This document shows positions 7,676-15,962 of a stretch of 64,000 nucleotides of DNA, piece by piece. Below the pieces are notes generated by a model that searched no databases, had not been told where the DNA came from, and saw only the letters and a program-made list of their open reading frames with translations. Positions within the stretch are counted from its first letter, which is position 1, and each line of letters opens with the position of its first letter. Origin of the DNA: DASUPK01 sp963804595 (lineage in GTDB: Bacteria > Actinomycetota > Thermoleophilia > Solirubrobacterales > 70-9); contig CAWDQZ010000017.1 of the NCBI GenBank assembly GCA_963804595.1, positions 1 to 64,000 of the forward strand. The letters run 5' to 3'. A program made the position numbers and the translations under genes.

Positions 7676-8367
7676 GTCGGACTCGGATTGGTCCTCCGGC
7701 TCGCCGACGACCTCGCCCTTGCGGCCGGACCTGCGGTGCTGGCGTTCGTCCTTGCGCTGCTGGCGCTCCTCGCGCCGGCGCTTTCGCTCCTCCTCCCAGG
7801 CAGCGCGGTCCTTCGCCTCGGCAGCCTTCTTCTCCTCGGCGAGCTGCTTCTTCTCCGCCTTGCGCTGCTCCCGCCGCTCCTTCCGCGTGAGCTTGCGCTC
7901 CTCCCCCTCGCGGCCTTGGCGTCCGCGACGGGGGCCTCTTCCTCCAGCTTCTCGGTGTCCGCACCCGTCGCCGCGCGCTCCTCGGTCCCGCCCTTCGCCT
8001 TCTTGGCCGCCTTCTTCTCGGCCCGTGCGCCCTTCTTCTCGGCCTTGGCGTCCGCCTTCGCCTGCTTGGCCTCGGACTTCTCCCGATCCTTCGCAGCCTT
8101 GGCGTCCGCCCGCACCATCCGCTTCTCCTCCTTCTTGGCGCGGCGGGCATCCTTGCGCGAGAGCTCGCCATCACCAGGCGTCAGTGGACGACCGGCGCGG
8201 TCGTCGCCCACCTCCTTGGCCTGGCGGCGGCGGACCATCAGAAACAGAACCAGCAGCAGGACGACGGCGGCCGCGATCCCGTAGGCCGTGGCCGGGTGAT
8301 CATTGACGAAGTCGGTGACGGTGCTGGTGGCGATGGCAACAAGCATCGGCGCGCCCAATGTTCGCAC
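7462..8367 (-). CDS. N-terminal part of the same gene: membrane anchor and Lys/Ala coiled coil
   Basis: Starting at GTG 8367, which follows AGAAGG by eight bases, the frame encodes a short lead, a strong transmembrane helix (AYGIAAAVVLLLVLFLMV) and a highly charged Lys/Ala/Glu coiled coil. Near 7905 the composition changes abruptly to Arg/Ser-rich shadow sequence and runs to a stop at 7462. In the other frame, EERKLTRKERREQRKAEKKQ continues the same charged coil and leads into the frame above. The switch falls in a run of five G (7903-7907); six G would restore one frame. An in-frame ATG at 8406 is an alternative, less likely, start. The last ~440 nt of this span are therefore probably not translated in this frame. 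Confidence 0.6.
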   Translation of the reverse strand: MRTLGAPMLVAIATSTVTDFVNDHPATAYGIAAAVVLLLVLFLMVRRRQAKEVGDDRAGRPLTPGDGELSRKDARRAKKEEKRMVRADAKAAKDREKSEAKQAKADAKAEKKGARAEKKAAKKAKGGTEERAATGADTEKLEEEAPVADAKAARGRSASSRGRSGGSSARRRRSSSPRRRRLPRRRTALPGRRSESAGARSASSARTNASTAGPAARARSSASRRTNPSPTWRPSRRRRARRSRGRRRLSRPRWQRRTRPAAISRATAWRSPPCSPPRSDSPRARTGRGTPSRPRRLPWRV

Positions 8368-8457
8368 GAGAGATACCTTCTCGTGGATTGGGCCATCCCC
8401 TCCCATCGGGCGAAGTCGTGCGGGGCTGAAGCTTCTTCCCTACCGTGGCATCGACAT

Positions 8458-8943
8458 TCAGCCGAGCCGCTGCTTGAAGTCCCTCTCGACCTCGCGACGC
8501 AGATCCCGATCGGCGATCTCGCGGCGCCGGTCGCGGCCCTCCTTGCCCTTCGCGAGCGCCAGCTCGACCTTCGCCCTGGGGCCCTTGAAGTAGATCCGGA
8601 GCGGCACCAGGGTCTGTCCCCGCTCGGCCGTCTTGCCGATCAGCCGCTCGATCTCGCGGCGGTGGAGGAGCAGCTTGCGGGGCCGGTCCGGATCGTGGTT
8701 CTGACCGGAGGCCGGGAGGTAGGGCGGGATGTGGGCCCCGCGCAGCCAGACCTCGCCGTCGTTGATCACGGCGTAGGCCTCGTTGATCTGGGCCTTGCCG
8801 TCACGGAGCGACTTCACCTCGCTGCCCCTGAGCTCGATGCCGGCCTCCATCCTCTCCAGGACCTGGAATCGATGGCGGGCTCGGCGGTTCGTCGCGACAT
8901 CGCCGCTCTCCGGCGTGCGCTGCTTCTTTGCCCTCTTGGCCAT
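8458..8943 (-). CDS. smpB: SsrA-binding protein SmpB
   Basis: The 161-residue protein binds tmRNA and delivers it to stalled ribosomes. Hallmarks are RRARHRFQVLERMEAGIEL, GSEVKSLRDGKAQINEAYA, the HIPPY region, RKLLLHRREIERL, PLRIYFKGPRAKVELALAKGK and the basic tail that reads the empty mRNA channel (REIADRDLRREVERDFKQR). The length is usual for the family. The ATG overlaps the rnr stop as TGATG, so translation is coupled. RNase R and SmpB are functional partners in tmRNA-linked decay, and ssrA itself lies 4 kb downstream. Confidence 0.97.
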   Translation of the reverse strand: MAKRAKKQRTPESGDVATNRRARHRFQVLERMEAGIELRGSEVKSLRDGKAQINEAYAVINDGEVWLRGAHIPPYLPASGQNHDPDRPRKLLLHRREIERLIGKTAERGQTLVPLRIYFKGPRAKVELALAKGKEGRDRRREIADRDLRREVERDFKQRLG

Positions 8944-10691
8944 CAGGAGGGAGAGGGAAGCAGGTCCACCCGTCCGCGAGGCGCCTCGACGCGATCCACC
9001 GTGATGCTCACCGGGTCGCCGATCCGGACCGCACCCCCTCCCCGACCGCCGACGAGCATCGTCTCCGTCGCATCGAGCTCGTAGCGCTCCCGCCCACCGA
9101 TGCGGCGCGCCGGCAGGAAGCCCTCGTAGACGTCGGCGAGGGTCCCGCCGAAGCGGACGAACGCCCCCGCCCCGACGACGCCCGAGACCTCCCCCTCGAA
9201 CGGAGTGTGCGGCCCCCGTTCGAACAGCTCGCGCTCCAAGAGGAAGCAGGCGCAGATGGAATCCGCATCGCGCTCGATCCGAGTGGCGTCACGCTCTCGC
9301 TCCGAACACTGGGCGCCGAGCTCCCCCAGCCTCTCGGCCCGCGGCGCCTCCTCCCCGGCCCCGATCGCGGAGAGGAGCGATCTGTGGTCGATCAGGTCCG
9401 GGTAGCGGCGAATCGGGGAGGTGAAGTGACAGTAGGCGGAGCTGCCAAGGCCGGCGTGGCCAAGGTTGCGATCCGAGTACTGGGCCGGTTTCAGCGAGCG
9501 AAGCACGAGCGATGTATACGCCTCGCGACCGTGCTGGCGGCGCTCGGCCTCCCTGGTCGCCAGGCGGCTCGCCATCCCGGCCAGCTCACCCGCCTGCTGC
9601 GGTGAGATCGTGTCGGGCAGCGGTGGCGTCGGCACGTCGAGGGCGGCGAGCTGCTCGACCAGGCGGCGAATCCGCTCCGGGTCCGGCTGCTCGTGGACCC
9701 GGTACAGGGTCGGCACCCGCCGGCGCTCGAGGAGCTCGGCAACCCGTTCGTTGGTGAGGATCATCAGGTGCTCGATCAGGCGGTGCGCCTCCGTCTGCGG
9801 CACCGAGTGAGCCTCCACCACCTGTCCCTGCTCGAAGCGGAACTCGGGCTCGAAGCTCTCCACATCCAGCGAGGATTGCGGCCGGCGTTCGGCGAGGGCG
9901 GCCGCAGCCTGTCGTGCGAGTGAGAGCGGCTCCCCGACGACATCGGGAGCCCGCTCCCGGCCGGCGAAGATCTCATCGAGCTGGTCGTAGTTGAGACGGA
10001 AGTCGGACCGGATCACGCTGCGGTAGAAGGTCGCCGAGAGAGGCTCGCCGGTCTCGGAGAGCTCGATCTCGGAGGTGACGGCGAGTCGATCCTTCTCCGG
10101 GACGAGGCTGCAGGCGTCACCCGAGAGCACCTGGGGCAGCATCGGCGCGACCCGGCTCGGCACGTAGGTCGAGTTGGCTCGCCGGCGCGCCTCCTCGTCA
10201 AGGGCGCTGCCGGGCCGGACGTGGGCCGCGACGTCAGCAATGTGGATCCACAGCCGAACGCCGCGGTCGGTCCTCGACGCCGACACCGCGTCGTCGAAAT
10301 CGCGCGCGCTGGCCGGATCGACGGTGAAGGTCGGGAGCTCGCGAAGGTCGCGGCGGTCGACACCCAGATCCTGCGCCGACGCCACCGCATCAGCCGCCTC
10401 GCCCTCGACCCGGCGTCCGAAGCCGAGCCGCACATCGCGGTCCTCGAGCATCGCGTCGATCACCTCGCCGGCGACATCGGGGCGGCCGAGCTCGCGGATC
10501 ACCCGGGCGCGGCCGCGTCCCTGCCCCACCTCGACGAGCGCCAGCCGACCGGGGGTGGCGGCGCGCCGTCCTCCGGCGAGCTCGACGCGGCCGCCGCGCT
10601 CGAAGAGCAGCTCGCCGACGAGGAATCGGCCCCGCTTGGAGACGAGGACGACCCGCCGCTCGGGCCGCGCGGCTGCCGCCCCCGGAGTCAG
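8943..10691 (-). CDS. rnr: RNase R-family 3'-5' exoribonuclease
   Basis: This is an RNB-domain exoribonuclease degrading structured RNA. The catalytic signature TVDPASARDFDDAVS carries the magnesium-binding aspartates, RRYPDLIDHRSL is another RNB motif, and the C-terminus is an S1 domain (GEVSGVVGAGAFVRFGG). The first GTG (10529) would give 528 residues, but coding sequence clearly continues upstream (RRVVLVSKRGRFLVGELLF), forming the N-terminal OB-like domain. In that frame there is no ATG, GTG or TTG; the only fitting codon is CTG at 10691, overlapping the protease TGA as CTGA. I place the start there (582 residues), with moderate certainty. It is coupled to ctpA upstream and smpB downstream. 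Confidence 0.85.
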   Translation of the reverse strand: MTPGAAAARPERRVVLVSKRGRFLVGELLFERGGRVELAGGRRAATPGRLALVEVGQGRGRARVIRELGRPDVAGEVIDAMLEDRDVRLGFGRRVEGEAADAVASAQDLGVDRRDLRELPTFTVDPASARDFDDAVSASRTDRGVRLWIHIADVAAHVRPGSALDEEARRRANSTYVPSRVAPMLPQVLSGDACSLVPEKDRLAVTSEIELSETGEPLSATFYRSVIRSDFRLNYDQLDEIFAGRERAPDVVGEPLSLARQAAAALAERRPQSSLDVESFEPEFRFEQGQVVEAHSVPQTEAHRLIEHLMILTNERVAELLERRRVPTLYRVHEQPDPERIRRLVEQLAALDVPTPPLPDTISPQQAGELAGMASRLATREAERRQHGREAYTSLVLRSLKPAQYSDRNLGHAGLGSSAYCHFTSPIRRYPDLIDHRSLLSAIGAGEEAPRAERLGELGAQCSERERDATRIERDADSICACFLLERELFERGPHTPFEGEVSGVVGAGAFVRFGGTLADVYEGFLPARRIGGRERYELDATETMLVGGRGGGAVRIGDPVSITVDRVEAPRGRVDLLPSPS

Positions 10692-11860
10692 AGCTTCTGC
10701 GAGAGCACCTGGAGCGCCTGCTCCCGGCCCTCGTCGGGCTTGGTCTTCGGGTTGTCCTTCGCCTTCACCTGGGGGGAGATGCCTGTGCCGTTGATCGACG
10801 TCCCGTTCCGCGTCAGATACTCCCCGACGGTCAGGTCCAGCGCGCCGCCGTTGTTGAGCGGGATCACCTCCTGGAAGGTGCCCTTCCCGAACGATGTCGT
10901 ACCGACGACAGTTGCGATCCCGGACTGCTCCAGCGCCGCTGTGACGATCTCCGACGCAGAGGCCGTGTCCCCGTTGATCAGCACCACCATCGGATGGCGT
11001 GGCAGCGCATCGCCGGTGGCGTCGAACGTCCTGGTGCTCTGTGTGCGCCCGTGGGTCGAGACGATCGTCCCATCGGGAACGAAGATGCTCGAGACCAGGA
11101 TCCCCTCGGTGAGCAGCCCGCCGCCGTTGCCGCGGAGGTCCAGGACGAGCCCTTGCGCCCCCTGCGAGTACAGGCGCTCGACCTCCTTGCGGAGCTCGCC
11201 GTGCGCGCCGGGGAAGAATCCGGCGAGCCGGACATAACCGAGCTTCTTGCCGTCGACCTCCTCGAGATGACCCGATACCTGCGGGACCTCGACCTCGCGG
11301 CGGATGACCGTCACGTCCCTGCTCTTCCCGGTGCGGCTCCGGATGGTCAGCGTCACGTCAGTCCCCGCCGGCCCGCGAATTCGGTTGGTGACCGCGTCGG
11401 CGTTCTTGCCGGCGATCGACTGTCCGTTCACCCCGGTGATGATCTCGCCCGGCTGGATGCCCGCGTCGCGGGCGGGAGTGCGCTTGTAGACGGTCGCCAC
11501 GCGCAGGCCCTGCGGGACCTCCGTCACCGCGATCCCCACGCCGGAGAGGCGGGCCCCCATCTTGAACCGGTCGTATTCCGAGGGGTCGAAGTAGTGGGAG
11601 AAGCGGTCGTCGTAGCGGTGCTTGATGTGGTCGACGATCGAGCCGATCGAGGCGTTCTCCAGGTCCGCCTCGTCGACAGTGTGGAAATAGTCGTCGTGGA
11701 TGACGTCGATCGCCTGGGCGGTCGCATCCTGCCCGGGGTTGCCGAACACGTCGTCGACCGCATCGCGCACAGCGCCGACCTGCCCGCCCACGACTATGCC
11801 GACGAGAAGGGTGACCGCGAGCACGGCGGCGACGAGGAGTGGTGTCCCGACCCGTTTCAT
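10688..11860 (-). CDS. S41-family C-terminal processing protease
   Basis: The 390-residue protein has an N-terminal membrane helix or signal (about 7-27), a PDZ domain (about 100-190, with GVGIAV and GIQPGEIITGVNG) and the S41 protease domain. The Ser/Lys dyad is in NGDTASASEIVTAAL (Ser301 or 303) and GTTSFGKGTFQ (Lys326). GLVLDLRGNGGG and the closing strand GISPQV are family hallmarks. It cuts proteins at C-termini outside the membrane. In this block it follows ftsX and precedes rnr; CtpA-like proteases beside ftsEX are common, which suggests a role in envelope or division protein turnover. No symbol is given beyond the family because CtpA/CtpB cannot be told apart here. Confidence 0.93.
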   Translation of the reverse strand: MKRVGTPLLVAAVLAVTLLVGIVVGGQVGAVRDAVDDVFGNPGQDATAQAIDVIHDDYFHTVDEADLENASIGSIVDHIKHRYDDRFSHYFDPSEYDRFKMGARLSGVGIAVTEVPQGLRVATVYKRTPARDAGIQPGEIITGVNGQSIAGKNADAVTNRIRGPAGTDVTLTIRSRTGKSRDVTVIRREVEVPQVSGHLEEVDGKKLGYVRLAGFFPGAHGELRKEVERLYSQGAQGLVLDLRGNGGGLLTEGILVSSIFVPDGTIVSTHGRTQSTRTFDATGDALPRHPMVVLINGDTASASEIVTAALEQSGIATVVGTTSFGKGTFQEVIPLNNGGALDLTVGEYLTRNGTSINGTGISPQVKAKDNPKTKPDEGREQALQVLSQKL

Positions 11861-11891
11861 GGGATCGCGACCCTACCGAGCGACCTAAAGC

Positions 11892-12854
11892 TCAGATCCG
11901 TAGGAAGCGACGCAGGGTGAAACCGCTGCCCATCGCCGAGACCGCCATGGCCACTCCCAACAGGATGAGGGCGAGGGTGGTGAATCCGATGGTGTTCCCC
12001 GAGTCGATCAGGTTGAAGTTGTTCTTGAGCGGATCGACGATCACCGTCTTGCCGACGAAGAGGAAGCCGATGGCGACCGCCGCGCCCAGCAGGCCGCAGA
12101 CCAGCCCCTCGACCATGAACGGCCAGCGGATGAACCAGTTGGTGGCGCCTACCAGCCGCATGACCTCGACCTCGCGGCGGCGCGCGTAGATGGAGAGGCG
12201 GATCGTGTTGCCGACCAGCAGCAGTGACGCGATCAGGAGCAGCGCCGCTACGACGCCGAGCACCCAACGGATCGCCGTGGTTGCGCCGCTGATCTTGTTC
12301 GCATCATCGCGCGAGTCACCGATGTCCGAGATCAGCGGGCTGATCGGCGTCGGCTTGCCGCTCGCCCCCGGCGGAGTGACCGCGGCCCTGACGCTCCCCA
12401 GGTTCGAGAGATCGTCCGGGGTCACGTCGAACGAGGCCGGCAGCGGGTTCCGCGAACCTGGCAGCTGGGCGACTATGTCCTCGCGGTTCTCGGCCTGCAG
12501 CCGCTGAGTGAGAATGGACTTTGCCTGATCCTTGGAGACGAACTGGACCGACTTGACGTGCGGGATCGCCTGAAGCTTCGCCTGGAGCTCCTGGATCTGG
12601 GCCGGCGGAGCCTGCTCCCCGACGCCGCCGGAGGCGACCGGCTGGCCGGCGGGGTCCACATCGCTGAGAAAGACCCGCAACCCGACCTGGTCGCGGACCT
12701 CATTGGTCTTGTCGTTCGCGGTCTGCAGAACCGGGATCAGCACGCCGAGCACGAGCACGGTCAGGCAGACCGTGACGATCGCCGCCGCGCTCGGCGCGGC
12801 GCTCCGTCGCAGCGCCCTGAATCCCTCACGGATGAAGAAGAAGAGTCGACCCAT
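11892..12854 (-). CDS. ftsX: Cell division ABC transporter permease FtsX
   Basis: The 320-residue permease works with FtsE to activate peptidoglycan hydrolases at division. It has a basic N-terminus (MGRLFFFIREGFRALRR), helix 1 (about 25-45), a large extracellular domain (about 50-190, with PHVKSVQFVSKDQAKS) and three further helices, between which lies the conserved ARRREVEVMRLVGATNWF. The frame is open further upstream, but a longer start would overlap ftsE; this ATG lies 13 nt past the ftsE stop and gives the family N-terminus (a GTG one codon earlier is also possible). Confidence 0.93.
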   Translation of the reverse strand: MGRLFFFIREGFRALRRSAAPSAAAIVTVCLTVLVLGVLIPVLQTANDKTNEVRDQVGLRVFLSDVDPAGQPVASGGVGEQAPPAQIQELQAKLQAIPHVKSVQFVSKDQAKSILTQRLQAENREDIVAQLPGSRNPLPASFDVTPDDLSNLGSVRAAVTPPGASGKPTPISPLISDIGDSRDDANKISGATTAIRWVLGVVAALLLIASLLLVGNTIRLSIYARRREVEVMRLVGATNWFIRWPFMVEGLVCGLLGAAVAIGFLFVGKTVIVDPLKNNFNLIDSGNTIGFTTLALILLGVAMAVSAMGSGFTLRRFLRI

Positions 12855-12867
12855 CACTCGCCGCGAT

Positions 12868-13713
12868 TCAGTACGCCGGTCTCTCGTCGTCGAGCCCCAT
12901 CTCCTCGCGGACCCGCCTGGCGAACTCGCGGGTGGACTCGTCGTCGGCGGTGTAGGTACCGGCTGCCTGGTCACGAATGACACGGCCCGAATCGAGCGCG
13001 ATCACGCGGCGACGCATCTTGTCGACCATCTCGCGGTCGTGGGTGACGACGACGACCGTCGTGCCCGTGCGGTTGATCCGGTAGAGCACCTGCATGATCC
13101 CGATCGAGGTGTTCGGGTCGAGGTTTCCGGTCGGCTCGTCGGCCAGCAGCAGCGGCGGATGATTGACGAACGCCCGCGCAACCGAGAGGCGCTGCTGCTC
13201 CCCACCGGAGAGCTGGTCGGGATAGCTCTTCACCTTGTCCGCCATGCCGACCAGGCGGAGGGCATCCGGCACCTTCCGGCGGATCTCCCCGCGCGAAGCG
13301 CCGATCACCTGCAGCGCATAGGCGACGTTGTCGTAGACGTTTCGGTTGGGGAGCAGCTTGTAGTCCTGGAAAACGGTGCCGATCCGGCGGCGTAGCTGCG
13401 GAACCTTCTTGTCCGCCAACGAGCCGATGTCGCGGCCGGCGATCAGCACCTCGCCCTCGGTGGGCCGGAGCTCGCGGATCAGGGTCTTGATCAGTGTCGT
13501 CTTCCCGCAGCCCGTCGGGCCGACCAGGAAGACGAACTCGCCTCGGTCAACGCGCAGGCTGACCCGCTCGAGCCCGACGTGGCCGCCCGGATAGACCTTC
13601 GTCACGCGACGCAGCTCGACGATCGGCGGGCGCGCCCGCTGCTCGGTGAGGTGCTCCGGCCGGCGCTCGGTGCGCTGGCGGGTCCGGACTAGATCTGTCT
13701 GTCGCCTTGCCAT
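12868..13713 (-). CDS. ftsE: Cell division ATP-binding protein FtsE
   Basis: This is the ABC ATPase partner of FtsX. Walker A is GPTGCGKTT, the Q-loop is VFQDYKLL, the signature LSGGEQQRLSVARAF, Walker B LLLADEPTGNLDP and the H-loop VVTHD. The protein is about 30 residues longer than usual at the N-terminus (MARRQTDLVRTRQRTER), before the standard IVELRRVTKVYPGG, so the true start may be internal, although no better ATG or GTG precedes that point. In many actinobacteria prfB is immediately upstream; here prfB is 18 kb away. Confidence 0.95.
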   Translation of the reverse strand: MARRQTDLVRTRQRTERRPEHLTEQRARPPIVELRRVTKVYPGGHVGLERVSLRVDRGEFVFLVGPTGCGKTTLIKTLIRELRPTEGEVLIAGRDIGSLADKKVPQLRRRIGTVFQDYKLLPNRNVYDNVAYALQVIGASRGEIRRKVPDALRLVGMADKVKSYPDQLSGGEQQRLSVARAFVNHPPLLLADEPTGNLDPNTSIGIMQVLYRINRTGTTVVVVTHDREMVDKMRRRVIALDSGRVIRDQAAGTYTADDESTREFARRVREEMGLDDERPAY

Positions 13714-14385
13714 CCGAATGGTTGGGGAGAGGGAGATTGGGAAGGGAGACGGAGCGCGGCATCCCCGACGCCCACCTCACTGCGCGCCGAAGGGTAGGGA
13801 ACGCCTTTCCCCGCGAACGCAAGTTCTCGTTCGCAGGCAACACCTCCGCGACCGGTTAGTCGCGCGCCGGTTATCCGGCGAGACATTGGAGCGGCGCCCG
13901 GGTCCCGCGTCTCAGCGAGTGATAAAGCAGCGGCGAGGCCGAGTGGCGTCAACTCGGCCCCGCGCGCCGCCTTGCCGCACTCCGGTGGCGTCCGAACGCA
14001 CCGGAGATACGTCTTCGCCCGCCTGCTCCCCCGGAACACCGCGCGCCGCCCTCGCTCGACGCCGAGGCGACGGGGTGGTTCGGAAGTCAGAGTTGGAGGA
14101 TCTCATCGGGTCGGCTGGTTTCGCCGGCCCTCGTCGCCCCCCCAGCGACTCGTTCCCGCGTATCTAGTGGGAAGACGCGGTGTCCGTCAGGCTGCCGCGT
14201 CCACCCGGTTCTTTCCATTACGCGTTCAGCCACTCTAGACTACCCAAGCAGCTAGGAGGAGCGACTGAGCGGCGCCCAACCAGCGCCGGCCGCGACTCAA
14301 AGAAGGCTGACTTGGAGGCACGCCCTCGAGGGGGAGGGCCGGGTTTCCTCGGCAATCAAGGACGAACAGATCCGAGGAGGAGATC
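13714..14385. other. Long non-coding gap with one strong hairpin
   Basis: About 670 bases separate ftsE from the STAS gene. I see no convincing gene on either strand. A perfect 8-bp stem, GGCCGAGT/ACTCGGCC with a 7-base loop, lies at 13937-13959. It probably holds the divergent promoters of the ftsE block and the STAS gene; the right end carries a clear Shine-Dalgarno (14376-14380). Confidence 0.5.
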
Positions 14386-14769
14386 CTGCAAGGCCCAACG
14401 CTGAGTGTGCAGATCGAGGACTCACCGGATGGGGCGGCGATCGTCATTCTCTCCGGTGAGCTGGACCTGAGCACCGTCCCGAGGATGGAACGCCCGCTGC
14501 TCGAGCAGCTGGATCAGCGGCCCGCCGTGCTCGTCGACCTGAGCGACCTCAGCTTCATCGACTCGTCCGGAATCGGAGCTTTGATTCAGGCGAAGCGAAC
14601 CGCCAATGGAGTCCCGATCAGCTTCGTGGTCGGCGCAGGCTCCCAGGTGGATCGGGTGTTCGGGATCGCGAGCGTCGCCGAGGCGCTTCCCCTGTTCTCG
14701 GACCGAGAGGCAGCGATGGCTGCGCTCGCCTCCGGCCGTAGCCGACCGGAGAACGGAGCAGGCAGCTAG
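14386..14769 (+). CDS. STAS-domain anti-sigma factor antagonist, probable CTG start
   Basis: This is a single STAS domain of the SpoIIAA/RsbV type. The order is strand VILSGELDLSTVP, strand PAVLVDLSDLSFIDSSGIGAL, with the Ser pair of DSSG being the usual kinase target, then helix and terminal strand. Such proteins free sigma factors by binding their anti-sigma kinase. The nearest canonical start, GTG 14407, has no ribosome binding site. CTG 14386, in frame and seven codons earlier, lies five bases after GGAGG and adds LQGPTLS, completing the first strand, so I prefer it. No cognate kinase is adjacent. Its stop overlaps the stop of the convergent DUF2294 gene within CTAG. Confidence 0.8.
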   Translation: MQGPTLSVQIEDSPDGAAIVILSGELDLSTVPRMERPLLEQLDQRPAVLVDLSDLSFIDSSGIGALIQAKRTANGVPISFVVGAGSQVDRVFGIASVAEALPLFSDREAAMAALASGRSRPENGAGS

Positions 14770-15131
14770 ACGGCCGGATCCTCGACGTACGGCTCCGGGG
14801 CCGCCTCGTCGACCGGCTCCAGGACGAACAGCTCGACGGCCAGGTCGGGGTCGACGTGGATCGAGCTCATGTAGGCAATCACCGTGCGGCCAGTCGCCGT
14901 CTCGACGACGGTACGGAATTCGCCTTCCATCGCCTGCTGGAAGCTACGCCGCATCTGGTAGACGGACTCGACCTCGCCGGTGTCGAGGAGCGTCCGCTCG
15001 ACCGTCGTGAAGCCGCCGCGCAGGATGCAGACGACGGTTCCGTTGACCATGTGGGTCTTGGCCTTGGTCGGGCCCTTGCCGTAGTAGCGGGAGTGCAGCT
15101 GGACGAGCCCGGTCGAGATCTGCGCGAGCAT
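14766..15131 (-). CDS. DUF2294 family protein (copy 1)
   Basis: The 121-residue protein matches the DUF2294 pattern: a helix leading to HSRYYGKGPTKAKTH, strand VVCILRGGFTTVERTLL, a helix with arginines (YQMRRSFQQAMEGEF), then VVETATGRTVIAYMSSI and FVLEPV. The family function is not established. The ATG at 15131 follows AAGGGGAG and is preferred to a GTG eight codons earlier. A second family member lies divergently at 15448, and the STAS gene is convergent. Confidence 0.8.
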   Translation of the reverse strand: MLAQISTGLVQLHSRYYGKGPTKAKTHMVNGTVVCILRGGFTTVERTLLDTGEVESVYQMRRSFQQAMEGEFRTVVETATGRTVIAYMSSIHVDPDLAVELFVLEPVDEAAPEPYVEDPAV

Positions 15132-15447
15132 CTCTCCCCTTGCGGGTCCGTGCACAGTTTCGTTGGGGGAAACGGCAAACCTCCGATGGTCGGTTGCCGC
15201 CCCTCTTGATCAAGCGGTTTTGCGCGAAGGGAAGAGTTGCGGATGAGACCCAACGAGCGCGCGGCATCCTGGTGGGTCAGGATCGTGTGCGGCGAACGCC
15301 ACGCCGCCTTGATTCACACTACTCCGAATCCGTCGGGCCGTGTGACTCGAGAGATGTTTCCACCTGGCTTCGCAGGGGATACACTGGCCGCGAGCCTTCG
15401 GGCGGCGATCGCTTCGAGCGACACCCGGGGGACTCTCGAAGACGCGA
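15132..15447. other. Intergenic region between the two DUF2294 genes
   Basis: About 315 bases between divergent genes. No open frame looks coding. GATACACT at about 15387 resembles a -10 element for the rightward gene, without a clear -35 partner. I see no other structure. Confidence 0.35.
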
Positions 15448-15933
15448 TTGGACGCCGACCGTCTTGCGCGGGTTCGGCGGAGGATCGAAGTCGACTCCCA
15501 TGACGAGGAGGTGGTTTCGATTCCCGATCCGCCCGCAGACACCCAGGGACCGGCCGATCCCGAGGGGCGCGGCCCCCGCCGCCCACCCTCCGACCAGGAG
15601 GTGAAGGATGAGTGCGCGCTGGAGATCCTGCGCATCCACGAGGAGTCCTACGGGAAGGGGGCAAGGGCTGCCCACGCATTCGTGGGAAACGGCTACGTGC
15701 TCGTCGTCCTCGACGATGTCGAGCTGCTCCCCAACGAGAAGTTCCTGATCGAGAACGGCAAGCAGGACACGGTGACCCAGGTGAGGACGCAATACCAGCA
15801 TGCGATCCGGGCGAGCTTCAGCGCCGCCATCGAGCGGGCGACCGGTCGCAGGGTGACCGGTTTCGCCAGCACGACGAGCATGGACGAACCACGCTTCGTC
15901 GCCGAGATATTCAAGCTCGAGGAGACCGGCTAG
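15448..15933 (+). CDS. DUF2294 family protein (copy 2)
   Basis: The C-terminal 110 residues carry the same DUF2294 pattern as the neighbouring copy: ILRIHEESYGKGARAAHAF, VLVVLDDVELLPNEKFLI, VRTQYQHAIRASF, ERATGRRVTGFAST and FVAEIFKLEE. The first 50 residues are polar and Pro-rich and not conserved, so the TTG start may be too early; the GTG at 15507 or the one at 15601 are alternatives. The two copies are quite diverged, so they are old paralogues. Function is unknown. A release-factor gene follows 29 nt later on the same strand. Confidence 0.75.
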   Translation: MDADRLARVRRRIEVDSHDEEVVSIPDPPADTQGPADPEGRGPRRPPSDQEVKDECALEILRIHEESYGKGARAAHAFVGNGYVLVVLDDVELLPNEKFLIENGKQDTVTQVRTQYQHAIRASFSAAIERATGRRVTGFASTTSMDEPRFVAEIFKLEETG

Positions 15934-15962
15934 GGCGACGATCGCCGGGTAGCCTGCTTGGC

